64,000 bases of DNA from Takakia lepidozioides (GCA_030704615.1 CM060734.1:18538001-18602000), one strand, 5' to 3'; shown: positions 46,068 through 59,800, numbered from the stretch's first letter. Notes: a model not told the origin generated them from the letters alone. Program-made: numbers and translations.

Positions 46068-47297
46068 GTGGCCATGAAGGTACTAAGCATGGATGAACCA
46101 CTCTACGATGCTCTACTCCATAGGTGCAAAGCCGGCACCCACTTAAGTGGCATATCCAAGCTGCTTATGAGGCAAGTCAACTATCACTTACCTACCCACA
46201 GGGAAAGTGAAGGGCGTTTGTTCAAAGTTGATGCTTTGGAAGGCCAATCTGTTGTGGCTCTTCCTACCTTGCTTGAACTTTATCACGCATCTACATATGC
46301 TGGTCATCTGGGGGTTAACAAGACAGTCAAGCGTCTTCAGGAACAATACCATTGGAAGGGTTTAGTTAAGGATGTTTCAGCCTTTATTGCTCGATGCGTA
46401 CCTTGCCATGCTAAAACCATACTGCCTAGAACCGAAGCTCCACTCCCCTTGCAGCCAATCCCTGTTACCGAAGCCTTTGCACGGGTTGGCCTAGATCTAG
46501 TTGGACCCCTTAAACCCACGTCCAAGGGCCATGCATACATTGCTGTTGCTACGGATTACCTGACGAAATGGGTAGAGCTCCGACCCCTGGTTGTTAAGGA
46601 CAGTGAAACTAAACATGCTGTGACTGCTCCCTACAACCCCCAATGCAATGGCTTGACTGAGAGATTTAACCAAACTATGTGTAGAATGCTGGAGAAGAAT
46701 GAGACCCTTATAGATGAGTGGAACATTGCCCTTCCTATTTTGCTGTTTGCCTACCGTACTTCCATTCATGCAAGTACCAAGATATCTCCCTTTGAATTGT
46801 TGTATGGACAAAAGTGTCGTAGCCCCTTACATCTCTTCTAGCTGCAAGTTTCTGCTAGAGAACTTGAAAACTGGGAAGCCTTTTTGCTTTCCATGGATGC
46901 CAAACGTCGTCAGTTACGAGAAACGGCCAAGTCTAACATTCGCTTTGCTCAAGCCTCCCAGGCTAAGCATTACAATCGCAAGATGGTATATTCTGAATCC
47001 TTCAAAATTGGGCAATCAGTTTGTGTCCATCTTCAGGCTGGTAAGCAAGTTTCGAAAGCTAAGAAGCGCATCGATGGCCCTTATCTTATCACTGACATTT
47101 TACCTGGTAGACAGTATGTTCTTCTTCCACAACATGCCTCTACTCCTTATTTGGCTAGTTCAATTCATGTGTCTCTCTTAGTTCCCTGCACTCTAATGTC
47201 TGACTTGACATGTTTGAATGTGGAAAATAGACATGTGATTTACATCCCTTCTAGGGCTGCACTCTCCCGCTTACAATCAGCTGTCTCAGACTCTTAG
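46068..47297 (+). pseudogene. Ty3 integrase with catalytic-core deletion
   Basis: The HHCC zinc site is present (HASTYAGHLGVNKT...CVPCHAK), as is the first catalytic Asp (GLDLVGPL). The sequence then jumps from WVELRPLVVKDSE straight to APYNPQCNGLTERFN, so the segment with the second catalytic Asp (normally SDxGxxF) is deleted. The final Glu is in LTERFN. After a stop at 46,841 a C-terminal part continues in another frame (46,884-47,297) with an SH3-like GPYLITDILPGRQYVL. No chromodomain was seen. Confidence 0.8.
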
Positions 47298-47538
47298 TTA
47301 GTGTTTTTCTATTTTCTTCGTGATAGCTTATGGCATCACCTTGTTCCATTCATGGGGTTTTTCCAGCTAGATCTTTTATCCTTCACCCAACTTGCAGCGG
47401 CAAGGTTTCGTTCTACTGGTTTTTTCATCCCATGGGTGCCGGATGCCTAGCCTTTTAGTAATTTTTTTCAGTACCCTTGTTTTCTCTCTCAGCTCGCAGG
47501 AGCTCGCTCACATTAGGGGGGCCAGCAAGCTTCACATA

Positions 47539-48051
47539 TGTGAAGGTTGGATTCCTCCCTACCTTGCTTTTGGGCTGGATGAATGATTCGCGGATGGAGC
47601 TGCATGAGCTATGATGTTTCTACGCTAGCTTGAGCTGTCACAGCTAAGCCATATTAAGATAAGCTTGTCTTTTAGTTAACAACTAGTTTAGGATCAGGAT
47701 CATCCTATGTGGCCACTTATGTGTGATGGCAGTAGTTCGGAATCTGGCTGGCCAATGGCAGCACAGACCACTGTATTCGTGATTAGCCGATTGGCACCTC
47801 TAATTAAACGGAACCCTGGGTCTCTCGGGGGGTGGTTGATTTTGGATCTCATGAGCTGTAGGAGCGGGTTGTGAGAAAGATTGCATGTGGTTGGATGAAA
47901 AGTAGTGACAGTGTGTGACACTTGAAAAGATTCTTCCATGTCTAGCGAGCTTTGCCCTATAGAGCATACAACCCCAGTATAGGTAATTTCCCGGGATAGA
48001 GAGGAGTAATCGCACGCCCCGGAATCAAGCTTCACGGAATCAAGCTTCACA
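47539..48051 (+). repeat. 3' LTR of the Ty3 element
   Basis: TGTGAAGG...CTTCACA, with short inverted ends. Near the end GGAATCAAGCTTCAC is duplicated in tandem. Confidence 0.85.
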
Positions 48052-48179
48052 GGCATTATCCTTTTATTTCACATATAGGATAAGAAATGTAATATATATA
48101 TATATATATTCATAGTGAATTTCATAACGATAATATAATAGTCTTGGGGATAAATTTCAATTAACTTAGGGCTGTGGCG

Positions 48180-48545
48180 GTGGTAAGACATCCTGTGCAT
48201 TGGCTGGGCTGAAACCCCCTGGCGAGGGCGAGTGGCGAGGGCGGGCTACAGAGGGCGACGGCAACAGGGCGGGCCCGCGAGCCCTCGTGGCTCGCGGGGG
48301 CAGCCCAGCCCCTGCCGGTATCCGGCGTACTGCCTCAATTAAGGCGCCTGTAATCAATGCTTAGAGCATTGATTATCAGTGCTCTTTAGGCTCCCTCCAG
48401 TTCTGCACGGCCCCTCGTTTCTCCTCTGAAGGTGGGGTCACCCGCACCTACGGGTCGCCCTGCCAGCCGTGCCCGCCTTTGAAGGGTACCGGCTACCACC
48501 GGTGTCCAGTCTGCCACCTCACCCAATGGGCCTCGGGCTGCGGCG
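48180..48545. other. GC-rich non-coding block
   Basis: Contains GGCGAGGGCGAGTGGCGAGG repeats and GCGAGCCCTCGTGGCTCGCG, a strong hairpin at about 48,272-48,298. No gene. Confidence 0.45.
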
Positions 48546-50112
48546 GGCTACATTATTTTTTTTAATGCGGGAGTATCGCACAACTCTTAAGGAAATTACG
48601 CCGCGCGGGCAGCATCCGTTTCTCGGGCAGAGCGGCCGATTTAAACAGATTATGCCGTTTTTTAGGCAAATTAAAAAGCATAATACGCAGGTGCTGCTGA
48701 TTATGGCCTCTGGATATTCGTAATCTAGGTTAGCCTCAAGAGAGGCTTGTCCCTACAGGAAGCCACTCATTAATGGCTATAATAAAGCCTTCTGCCATAT
48801 AATGCAGTCAACCAGCCCCACTATTGGGCCACATGTCATTTCCTCGCTATGCCCCCTTGCTCGCCATGCATGCGCCCTACCATGCTCTATGAGCCCTCCC
48901 CCATGCTGCATGCTCCATAGCATGTTTGTTATCCATGGATGAATTAAGGGATGAATTTAGGATGAATGAGGTTAGGATCTTTTAGGGCGGCGGCTGGTTG
49001 AGGGTTTTGTTTGTTTGGGGCTTAGTGAGTTCTTTGCAAACTAAGGAAACCTCGAATGCGCTTCCTCCAGACATATTAAGGTATACCATCATGTCAGGGA
49101 AACCTCGATCGCAATTTCTTCTAGACATATCTTATATCACCAAAGTGATATGCCAGGAAACCTCGACCGTATCTTATATCACCAAAGTGATATGCCAAGA
49201 AACCTCGACCGTTTCTTATATCACCTAAGTGATATGCCAGGGAAACCTCGACAACGGTTTCCTCTAAACATATTTTGTATCACTTTAGTGATATGCGCAC
49301 CGGATCAAGTTTAGTGATCCACAAGCTCACCTCACTAATCTAATCTACTCATAATCGCGTCCACTAATCTATTCACTAATCCATAGAACGAGAGCCAAAT
49401 AAGCAATGTTAAAACAGTCGTCACCCTAACGAGCCTAAACCCACCTCTAACCTCATCCCTAACCTCATCCATTTTAGACTCATCCCACTAAAATCATCTG
49501 TGGATAACAAACATGACCATGGAGCATGCGGCATGGGGCCTCGCATGGAGCATGGCAGGGCACGCATGCATGGCAAGGGGTGGGTCTGGCCAAGGGGGCA
49601 TCAGGAGGAAATGACAGGTGGCCCCGGGGGCTGGCTCTTGACATTAATGACAAAGCCCATTAATGTGCCCTGCCTTGTAGGGAATGGACAAGCCGCTGGC
49701 GACTCTGAGGGGGGTAAGCCGCCTGGCGAGCCCGGGGCGAGCCTGGCGGCGAACCCGCAGAGTTGCCACAGCGGCGCGCCCATTCCCTTACGTTAACGAC
49801 TTTTGAGGCAGATTTTGCCGTTTTTGAGGCAAATTAAAAAGCATAATACGCAGGTCTCGCCAGGCGGCTTACCCCGCAGAGTTGCCACAGCGGCGCGCCC
49901 ATTCCTGAGCGTTAACGAGTTTAGGGGCAGCTTATGCGCCCCTGGAGCCAATCAGAGGCTGCCAGACCTTAATAAAGTCAATCGGGCGTGCTAAAAAGTC
50001 AAACTGACAATTATGAGTGGGCATAATCTGCCAGTACCGGCATAATCAGGCCTCAGGATATTTGTAATCTAGGATTAGCCAATTTAGCCTAAAGAGAGGC
50101 CTTGTCCCTAGT
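48546..50112. mobile_element. Foldback-like element with long inverted arms
   Basis: The arms are about 48,749-48,940 and 49,497-49,692. The reverse complement of the left arm (GGATAACAAACATG, GGAGCATGC.GCATGGGG, GGAAATGACA.GTGGCC, GGGCTGG, TGTAGGG..GGACAAGCC) follows the right arm closely. Outside them, direct repeats recur on both sides: AAATTAAAAAGCATAATACG (48,670 and 49,830) and GTAATCTAGG.TTAGCC (48,720 and 50,068). GAGTTGCCACAGCGGCGCGC is itself duplicated at 49,758 and 49,878. There is no coding capacity. Confidence 0.65.
49040..49305 (+). repeat. Tandem repeat with palindromic core
   Basis: Five units of GGAAACCTCGACCGT with TATATCACCAAAGTGATATG, spaced 42-58 bp, lie between the inverted arms. 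Each unit carries the palindrome ATATCACyAAAGTGATAT. Confidence 0.8.
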
Positions 50113-50848
50113 ACGTTGTGAAGGACGAAAACGGGTCTGCCTGCGACAGAAACTACTGAACTGGACGTAGACTTGCACCGGACGGAAACGAGTCTCTGCG
50201 TTGGATTCGATATGGACCCGAAGCAGTGGTCCGGACGTAAGGAGTCTCGTGTCTCGAGATCCCGAGACTTGAGTCTTTCCAGATCCCGAACCTAACATCT
50301 CAGCCTCGGCTGTTGGGGAGGACTGGTCGCTCTAGGTGCGGGCGAGGTCCGGGGGAGGCTCGGACGAAGACAATCGTGTTGTCTTTGTGTGCTTGACTGC
50401 GATTTTGAGATTCAGAGAGAGCGAGGCGGGTGGAGCCATGCTTCTTTGGCCCGCCATCGCTCTCTTCTCATCTATCATTGCCCTCCCTTGCGTGATTGTT
50501 ATGATGGTGTAGTTGCAGTGGGAATTTTGGTGAACGCGTAGATGTGCTTCTTAGCACTTGCCTCATGCATGGTTGGTGGTACTATTTTGGGGCCTCACCA
50601 TGAACTCCATCGTCGGCTCTGTGTTAATGTCTGTCTCGGTATGTGGATTTCACCCTACTTTCCTTGATTTGAAGATGTGTTCTCGTGCACCTGTCTTACT
50701 GGTCTTGTACTGGTCCAAGTGGATTCTTGGCGTTCTGGATACAGTCTCAGTGACGAGTAGTTTTCCTTGCGCTAACCATCAGATGACTTTGTGGCCTTGT
50801 TCACACCAGAGGTCTTCCCCGCGACTGCCAGTTTCCATGTGAAGGCCA
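50113..50848 (+). other. Promoter and 5' leader region of the LRR-kinase gene
   Basis: No coding family was found. GAGGTCCGGGGGAGGCTCGG and pyrimidine-rich sequence suggest a transcription start area. Short open frames here have no conserved features. Confidence 0.4.
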
Positions 50849-53800
50849 ATGGTTGGGTTAAGGATGGATGTCATAGAAGATGATGGCATCCACCTGGAAG
50901 AACAGGACGTTGAGCAGGTCCTTGAGGATGTGGGGGTTGGGAAAAGGGAGACTGCAAAGGGCGACGGAGATTCAGAGCCCCAGAGAGATCGAGGAGAGAA
51001 AGTCAGTGATTTGGGACCTGTTAGGGTTTCAGAGATAGACACTGATGAGCACGATGAGCATAAGAGGGATTCCAGTGGAGAGATTCTGAGAGCAATCGAA
51101 GACGGAGAGGACGATAACGATGAGGTCGTTGATGTATCCCCCAGCGGCCAGACGCTTTCGTCTTTAGCGTATAGTACGCAAGAAGATGTGTCTCGCTTCA
51201 AAAATTTGTACGTATATGACAACACCTTTCCAGTTTTGCCGGCCTCCATAAGTGACTTCAAGCATCTCCGAAAGCTGAAATTTTTTTCGAACGAGATCAA
51301 GGTCTTGCCCGAAGAAGTTGGGGATTTGACGCAGCTGGAGCATTTGTATGTGAAAACCTCTCCCACTGGGCTCGGTAGTCTTCCACCGCTTGGTAAGCTA
51401 AGCGCTTTACGAGCCCTGGAGCTTCATCAAGCGCCCTCCCCACCTTCGGCGTCCACCCTCTCGCGAGATATTGCGCAGCTGCACTCCCTTACGAGGCTTT
51501 CTGTTTGTCACTTCTCGATTTCGTAAGTGCCCAAGGACCTTCTTACCTCTTCCACCAGCACCGAGTTCATAATTTTGGCTTATGATCTCATATTTATATT
51601 GCCTGGCCCCACAATTTTGATTGCTCCATCCTTTTAAATGTCCATTTGTGGCCAAGAGAGTTCTCTTGTGAGAGCGCGATGCTTCACTCATTGACCTCAT
51701 TATGCCCAATTGAAGCCAGGGCTTTAGGCTCAGCATGATGATATTCAATATTCTTGACATTCCTGAATAGGGTCACTCTCGGGTGAGCGGACAATGTGTC
51801 AGAAAATGGATATTGTCTTCAGCCTGCCCACACATCTGGCAATGACAATCTCCTCTTCCTCTCTGCATCTGTTTATTGTTCAAAGGTAGGCTTCCCGCCC
51901 TGAGTTTAAGTTTCAGTCTAGTTGCCAAGGGTAGCTAGGCCCTTGAGATCATCCTTAAGGTCCTCGGCCATGCCATAGACTGGAAAGAAGTTCAGGGAAC
52001 TTTTATGCTTCATTTAGAGAGAGAGGGAGCGGTGGGCTCTATGAAACAGTTGTCCCTATGAGTTTGCAACCCTCCCTGGAGTAGGGTATGCAAACTCAGC
52101 CTGAAGAAGCATAGTGAATGACAAGCTGTTTTGCAGTAAATAACTGTTGAGGTGTGATTGGTACAGACGTCATTGAGCAGAAAATAATTATCACTGAGAC
52201 CCAGAGGGCCTATGTGACAGAACCCTTAGATATGGAGTTCCTTGCACAGACAAGCTGCTTAGCACTTCTGGTCCTCAAAGCTAAAGGCCTCTGCCAAATA
52301 CGGGGACCCCTAAATAGATTAGTACTCCCCGTGATCTCATATTGTATAGGGCAGGTGAAGAAGTGATTCTGGTTATAGGCAAAACCTATCCAGATATAGT
52401 GCTGAGCCCAGTCCACATGCTGAGCATCATGTGAGATAGAATGATTCTGTTCCCAGCAAATATGAGAAAGTGGAAAGTGCTGAGGGCCTGACCTGAGGAG
52501 CCAACATTTCTTGTAATTTGCTTGAGGAAAAAGTTTGCAGCAATGTCCATTGACTTGACGGATTCATTGAGCAAGCATCACATGCTAAACAGATTAGCAC
52601 AGGCTGAATATTAATGTAAATCCTAACAAGCATCCAACAGATGGCCCAGTGGCTACAGCACAAGGGCGTCTTATAATCGGTCATGGGTTCAAAGCCACAT
52701 ATGTGTATGTTGGATGTTGCCCATTATAGGCAAGCCAACTACAAAAAGGGGGTTGCTGGGTCAACTGGTCACTTAGTGTTTTGAGTACCTGGGGGCTTTT
52801 GAGTCCTTGGGGAGGTTTGGGCAACCCCGGTGCTGCGGTTTACGGCTGTTATAGGGTGTCTAGTGCCTGAAGAAGCATAGTGAATGACAAGCTGTTTTGC
52901 AGTAAATAACTGTTGAGGTGTGATTGGTAGATGTCATTGAGCAGAAAATAATTATCACTGAGACCCAGAGGGCCTATGTGACAGAACCCTTAGATATGGA
53001 GTTCCTTGCACAGACAAGCTGCTTAGCACTTCTGGTCCTCAAAGCTAAAGGCCTCTGCCAAATACGGGGACCCCTAAATAGATTAGTACTCCCCGTGATC
53101 TCATATTGTATAGGGCAGGTGAAGAAGTGATTCTGGTTATAGGCAAAACCTATCCAGATATAGTGCTGAGCCCAGTCCACATGCTGAGCATCATGTGAGA
53201 TAGAATGATTCTGTTCCCAGCAAATATGAGAAAGTGGAAAGTGCTGAGGGCCTGACCTGAGGAGCCAACATTTCTTGTAATTTGCTTGAGGAAAAAGTTT
53301 GCAGCAATGTCCATTGACTTGACGGATTCATTGAGCAAGCATCACATGCTAAACAGATTAGCACAGGCTGAATATTAATGTAAATCCTAACAAGCATCCA
53401 ACAGATGGCCCAGTGGCTACAGCACAAGGGCGTCTTATAATCGGTCATGGGTTCAAAGCCACATATGTGTATGTTGGATGTTGCCCATTATAGGCAAGCC
53501 AACTACAAAAAGGGGGTTGCTGGGTCAACTGGTCACTTAGTGTTTTGAGTACCTGGGGGCTTTTGAGTCCTTGGGGAGGTTTGGGCAACCCCGGTGCTGC
53601 GGTTTACGGTTGTTATAGGGTGTCTAGTGTCTACCTTCTAAACCAAAGGCAGTAGTCCTTCAGGGGTGAAGTGATGCCATAGTTTACGCTTGCTTTGGCA
53701 GGAGTCAACCTTTTCAAATCCTAACACCATGAGCACATATGGCCTGATGGCTATTTTAAATGTTGGAACTCAGCCTCTAATCGAATGCGCGTGGTAATGT

Positions 53801-56800
53801 GCTTAAAATGGTATTTCATGCCAGTCAGTTCAGACATGCTTTTATCCTATCCTCTGCCAGCAAGGGTCCCACAATAGTAGTCTGTGGTTGGACTGGTTTG
53901 ACCTATGTCAAGGGCTGATGTCCTTAGTGCTTTTTCCTTGAAACTAGGGCAACAAGGAATTTTTGTTTATATTGATGTGCCGTGGGTTTTTACTGAAATT
54001 GGAATATTTGCAGTTGGCCTAGGGAGATAAGGGTTTGAGGCAGTGACTGTCATATTCAAAGCTCAAATTCCAACACTGTTGGTGGTGACAAATGTTTATC
54101 ATTAGTTTGTCACAGAACTTGGGTTGCTGCTCTTACAGGTGGGTTCCTGCTGAGATTGGGTCTCTAACGAATCTGGAGGAGTTAGACTTGTCTTTCAACA
54201 AGTTGAAAGCCCTGCCCAAAGAAATTGCAGGGCTGAAGGCCCTGAAGAGCTTGAGAGTGGCAGGCAATAAGCTGGTTGAGCTGCCTTCGCAACTCACTGG
54301 CCTAGCCAATTTGAGCAGTATTGATGTAGCACATAATCGCCTTACCTCGCTACAGTCTCTTGGGCTTCAGTCAATGACATCACTTCGGGCACTTAATGCA
54401 CAGGTACATTCTCTATTCTGTTCTAGTCCAACTTCTTTGACATAGACCAAGGTGTAGCTCAAGGATGTACTCTCTCCCCTCTGCTCTTCAATGTTTTCAT
54501 CAATCAACTCCTCGAGGATGTGGAAAGTGAGGGATTTGGGTTAAGGGTGGGTGATACCACCATACCAGCCCTTATGTTTGCGGATGACTTCGCAGGCATA
54601 GGGGAGACTCCAACCAATCTCCAGGAGTTGATTGATTGCGCGAAGAGATACTTTGATCTTTGGGGGCTAGAGGCTAATGTCAGCAAATGTGCAGTGGTAG
54701 CATTCAACGACAGAGGAGAGGGAGGAAGTGATCTTAAGTGGCAGTGGGGTAGCCAAGAGATCCCGGTCCTCCCTTCCTACACTTACCTGGGCGTTGAGTT
54801 CTCCTCCAATTGTAATTGGGATGCACATATGCGGAAAGTTGTTCAAACTGGCAAGGGCAAAGCTCTGGGGCTCACTAAATTTTTCCACTGCAGAGGGGTC
54901 AACTCTGAGGTCAAGAAAACCATGCTTTGTCGCGTTATTAAACCTGCCTTGGAGTACGGATCTGCTATATGGGTTGATAACTCCAACCAGGCTAAGTCTC
55001 TAGAATCCATTCAAGTGGGGGTGCTTAAGGAGTGTATGTCAGCATGCTCCAAAACAGCCAATGTGGCTGTTCAGGGTGAGTTTGGCATTCCGTCCTTAAG
55101 CTCCCGACGAGATGAATTCAAGGTCAGATGGTGGGGTCAGCTGCAACATATGCCCAACACCAGATATCCTAAGTTAATCGACTCTATATCTTGGAAACAG
55201 GACCGCCCTGTCAAACAGGCTAAGTCCTGGCAGAAGAGAGTAGAAGAGATCCTCAAGGACCTGGACCTGGATCCGCAAGTCTTGACCCTGCTGGATAAAT
55301 CTGACTTAGAGGCTGTCGTGTCCTCAGCCATGTCTGTTGCCATGAGATTGTCTGATGAAAATGAAGTTAGGCAGAAAACTTCCCTGAACTTGTTTCCAGT
55401 CTGTGACGTGGGGGAGGACATCTTGGATGACCTCAAGGGTCTACCCACTCTCGGCACTCGACTGAAATTTAAACTCAGGGCAGGAAGCCTACCTTTGAAC
55501 AGCAAACAGAAGCAGAGAGGAAAGGGAGAGTGCAATTGCCCGTTGTGTGGGCAATCTGAAGACAGTATTCATTTTCTGATACACTGTCCGGGGTTCTCTC
55601 ACCAAAGAGACGCTCTCTTCAAATCTATTAAGGGAATTGTGCCTGTACCCCTGTTTACCAACTTTGAAAGTCTCGAGGCTGAGCCAAAAGCCCAGGCCCT
55701 CCTGAGGCCTAGTTTTTGGGCAAATCACACACAGCAGATTGATGCTTGTGTGAAGGGATTTCTAGAGGATATCTGGAAAACCCGGATTAATTCTTTATAT
55801 GGAGGTAAGTCCTACTACCAACGTCAGCCCCTGACAGAGGTAGGTTCTGTCCCTTTTGTTCCCGCTCAAACTGGGCGCGGGGTCAATGGCCACAAGGCTA
55901 CGGCAAACAACGTCTTATGAGTACAATCTATTCTGTTTCTTCGTTGTGAAGGTAGTTGGACATACTGTGGTTATGAGTTTGAAGCATCTGATAGTCTGTA
56001 AGGTGGTGGGTGATGTGAGTTCTGTTTTATTTTTCTACAGGTGCCTGTATGGCTGTAAACTCATATCATATGCAGAACATCCCTGTAAGAACCTAAAATG
56101 ATATAAATCTGTGTTTGAATGGACAGTAAGGACGTTTATATATACATATGGATGTCAAAGATGCGGCTCGGGAAAGGATTTTCTTCAAAGGAAGACGTGA
56201 GTGTGTGACAGTGCTGCTTTTATATAACATTAAGCCATCTGAGTAAAGAATTAGTTGAACATGCTAAGACTATGGATGCTAAGACTTGCTTGCAGTATAG
56301 TATAGGTTATTCTGTGTAGACCTAAGGATGTTTCCTGAGGTCCACGTTTTGGGGGTTCACGTCTGTGTGTTGCTAGATCCGTCAGCTTGCCTATGACATG
56401 CTAGAGAGGCTACAGACAGTGGAGGTTTGCCCCGTGCATGTGGGTTCCTGGACAGATGTAAGACAGCTGTGCATGGTTGAGTACTCTTCACAGGACTTCT
56501 GATTAGCTTGCATACCAAAAGAACTTTTAAGAAATCTGTTAAGTTAACTGCCAGCTGTGCATGCAGCAATGGTTCCTTTGCCATGGTGACCACATGCACC
56601 AAAGGTGAAAATTTGCTTACAAATAAGCAGACTGGAATCGTAGACATGATGGCATGTACTGCTGCATCTTTTGATGTTCCAGATAAGGAGTATTTCCAGA
56701 TGAAATTTCACATGCGTTCTCATAATGAAGGGGGTGTTGATGAGTAACTTGCATCGAGGAGGATTTAAGTCACCAACTAAATAATCTGGTTTTTTGTGGC

Positions 56801-59800
56801 ATCATCCTGGCATCTTTTTGGTAAGGGATTGCCGGGGGGCTCCAATACCTGCAAGTCTAAGTGTGATTCCTGATTGTTCCTGTAAATCATCTCCTTGAGA
56901 GATCTCTAGCCGTAGGCCTTCATGTTTTAACTGTGTCCAAGTGTGACTTCCTGGAAGATATGCCAAAGGAGTATAAAGTTATGCCAGCATCTCATGATTC
57001 TCCTGACAAAGAATTGTATTCACATCTATGGATACATCTGTTGCAGTTCAATAAGCTTCAGAGCGCAGGCCAAATCCCTGAGTGGGTGTGCTGCCAGCTG
57101 GAAGGCAATGAACTGCTGGAGGCAGCAGAGAATGGTCGGGAAGTAGAAAATGTAGCTTGCACCGAGGAGTATTTGTTGGATTGGGAGCTTCTGCCATCTG
57201 TGATTGATTCAACTGTCAAAGAAGGTAAGTAAACTTTTGGCCGGATTCCATAGAAAGGCATTCCATTGTGTCATTGTTAGTGGTGGTTTGAGTCAGGGAA
57301 CATGGTGGTCTAAACTGATAAATAAGAAGCAGCTAAGTTACGTATCCACTGTGCTGTTCCACCTCCTAGGTGACTTCCGTAATTATTAAAGTAAAGTAAA
57401 GTTTGTTTAACGTCCACAATTATTAAAGAAAAGATTCACAACAACAGAACATATTTGGGGATGGCTGAACCGCTTCACATGGTGAAAGGTTCATCAGTGT
57501 GGAGGTATAATTTCGATAGACATGCTGGGGTTCCTTGTAGGCCTGTTGAATAAGTTGTTGTTTGTCTCAATGCAGGGGACTGTCATACTTCAGAGCTGGC
57601 AGTTCCCTCTAGCAAAGGAAGCCCACCCTCTCTGAAGGGAAGCATACATTTGAAGTCTAGGCGAGGCTGGAGGAAACAAGACAACCAGCAACATAAAGCT
57701 CGCCAGGATCGGCTGAACAGCAGCCGCAAACATCGCCCTGATGACCATGCTGGGGAAGGCCATTTGGTTGAGGGGAGCCCAGTTGAACAGGACAATGGTC
57801 GGGAGAGTAAAGAAGGTCGCTCAATAAGTTTTTTGAGTTTTCAGCATAAGGCTGTGCCCCAAAGTGTGGATTCAAGCGGGGATGGTAACAAAATGGAGGA
57901 TTGTGCCACTGATGGAGAGAAGAGAGATGGGAGCGAAAAGAGGAAACACACAAATGTCAAGGGCAGTCTGTCTCCCTTGGAAGAGAATTCGGATCTCGGC
58001 AAAGAGTTTCAGCAGGATGATGACTATGACAAACCAGCAGATGCAAGCTGTAACAACTACAAAGCAAGTGTCGGTGCCACTCCGGAATTGAAGCATCCGT
58101 TAATGCGGAAGGAAGGGGCCTACCACTGTGACAGCGACAGGCGGTATGTGTTCAAGGAAAACAGCTGCCGGAAAGCCATCTGCGGGGACAGATCTTGCCA
58201 GAGTGAGGAAGGTCTACCATTAGGTGATAGCCAAGATGTGGTTGAAAAGGGAGAAATGGGTGTGAGTGCAATTGAAGGCCTGCAAAAGAAAGAGGAGGTA
58301 GGTCTGAGGAGACATGGCAGTGACACAGACAAAAATCCCAAGCCAAGTAAGCGAAGGCGATCTGTGGAGGAGTTTTCAGCAGTCTCATACAAGTATTGCA
58401 ATGAATCATTCTGTGGGTTTAGCGATCGGCTGCCAGATGGGTTCTATGATGCAGGTCGCGACCGGCCATTTTGCGCACTCGATGTGCTGGAAAAGGAGCA
58501 ACCTTCCTTCGACTCACGGGAGGTTATCCTGGTTGACAGGTATGTTAATGAATCCATAGGGGAGCCATTTGTTCCTCCAGACCCAGAAGACATCAAATTC
58601 ATTTTTGGGGTCATGCTGTAGATTCCTGAAGACAGGGGAGGCATGTTGGGTGCATTCCTCTTAGGAAGTGTCAGCCCCCTCCACAATCTGCACAAGCCGA
58701 TGATGCTTGTTAATGTTTTGGTGTTCATAGCCTCCAGCCACTTCCTCAACTCTGTTGTCATAAAGACCTGGTTCAATGTAGGAGGGTCCTGTGCTTTCAC
58801 AAGATTTCATTTAGAGTGATTGGCATTACAGTCATTTATTTGCATTGTGTGACTGTAGTGGAAGTCGAAAGTGAGAAGGGAGCTCAACATGATGACCGAT
58901 GGGATCCTGCAGGGAGAGGGATGAGGATTTGGATGTGATTGCGCTTTCCGCACAGCAGCTTCTACAAGGACTGGGGCCTATTGGCCCCCCAGCTGGTGGA
59001 GATCCTCAACGCAGTCCGGGGGCAGCTGATGTCTTTCGGAGAGCCGCAGTGCTAGCGCTGTTTGTCTCTGACTGCTTTGGCGGAAGTGATAAAACCCAAA
59101 ACATCACTAACATGCGCCGGGCTGCATTAGGAGGTACTGCAGGAGCCCCTTTTGTGTGCTCATGCAGCTCAAATGGCAGCTCAATAGTGGCCAATGGTTT
59201 TGGAGATAATAGTGTCATGGCGGGGGCAGTGCTCCCAAGTGTGCACCTACTTTGTGAAGGGGCAGTTCGGTTCCTGAAGGCTCAACGAGGTTCGAATGTA
59301 CTGCCCATTGGTTCCCTTCCCTATGGTGTGTGCCGACATCGGGCCATCCTTTTGAAGGTCAGCACGTGTGTCTTTCTCTCCTATCACCTATTCTCTTTTC
59401 AAGGATCTTTTACCTTGTACCCTTTGTATGTAGATAATGCAAATCTGCCTGGTTTAACAATTTCCCAAATTATAGATCATTAGGCATTTGCTTGACATGG
59501 TTGAGATGTTGGCAGTATTTATGTGACAGGGCAGATCCCATTATTCCTTGTGAGCTGGTGCGTGGTTACCTGGACTACATGCCTCATGCTTGGAATGTTA
59601 TTCTGGTCGAGAATGGGAGTGGCACAGTCCGCATGCTGGTTGATGGTTGCCGTCCCCTGGATATTAGGCACGAAAGTGACCCTGAGTATTTTTGCAGGTA
59701 TGTGTACTGTATCTGTAGGCTTCTCTCAGATTGGGATATGAGAGGGACGGGACATGGTGTGATTGTACGAACTGTCTATAAATCAGATGATGGGTCCTTT

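Larger units (their letters stand above)
41135..48051 (+). mobile_element. Ty3-type LTR retrotransposon, inactive
   Basis: The element begins TGTGAAGG at 41,135 and ends CTTCACA at 48,051, with GGCA (AGGCA) flanking both sides as target duplication. Order: LTR, leader, gag, protease, RT, RNase H, integrase, LTR, which is the Ty3 order. Every coding region has stops or frameshifts. A short purine tract (TTAGGGGGG, about 47,513) precedes the 3' LTR. Confidence 0.85.

Noticed and set aside
48190-48310. Possible rDNA fragment (GC-rich with hairpins)
   Set aside because: No conserved rRNA segment could be recognised; the pattern is simple GGCGAGGGCG repetition.
52154-52684. Duplicated small frames in both tandem units
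   Set aside because: Identical because the DNA is duplicated; no domain, and they lie in an intron on mixed strands.
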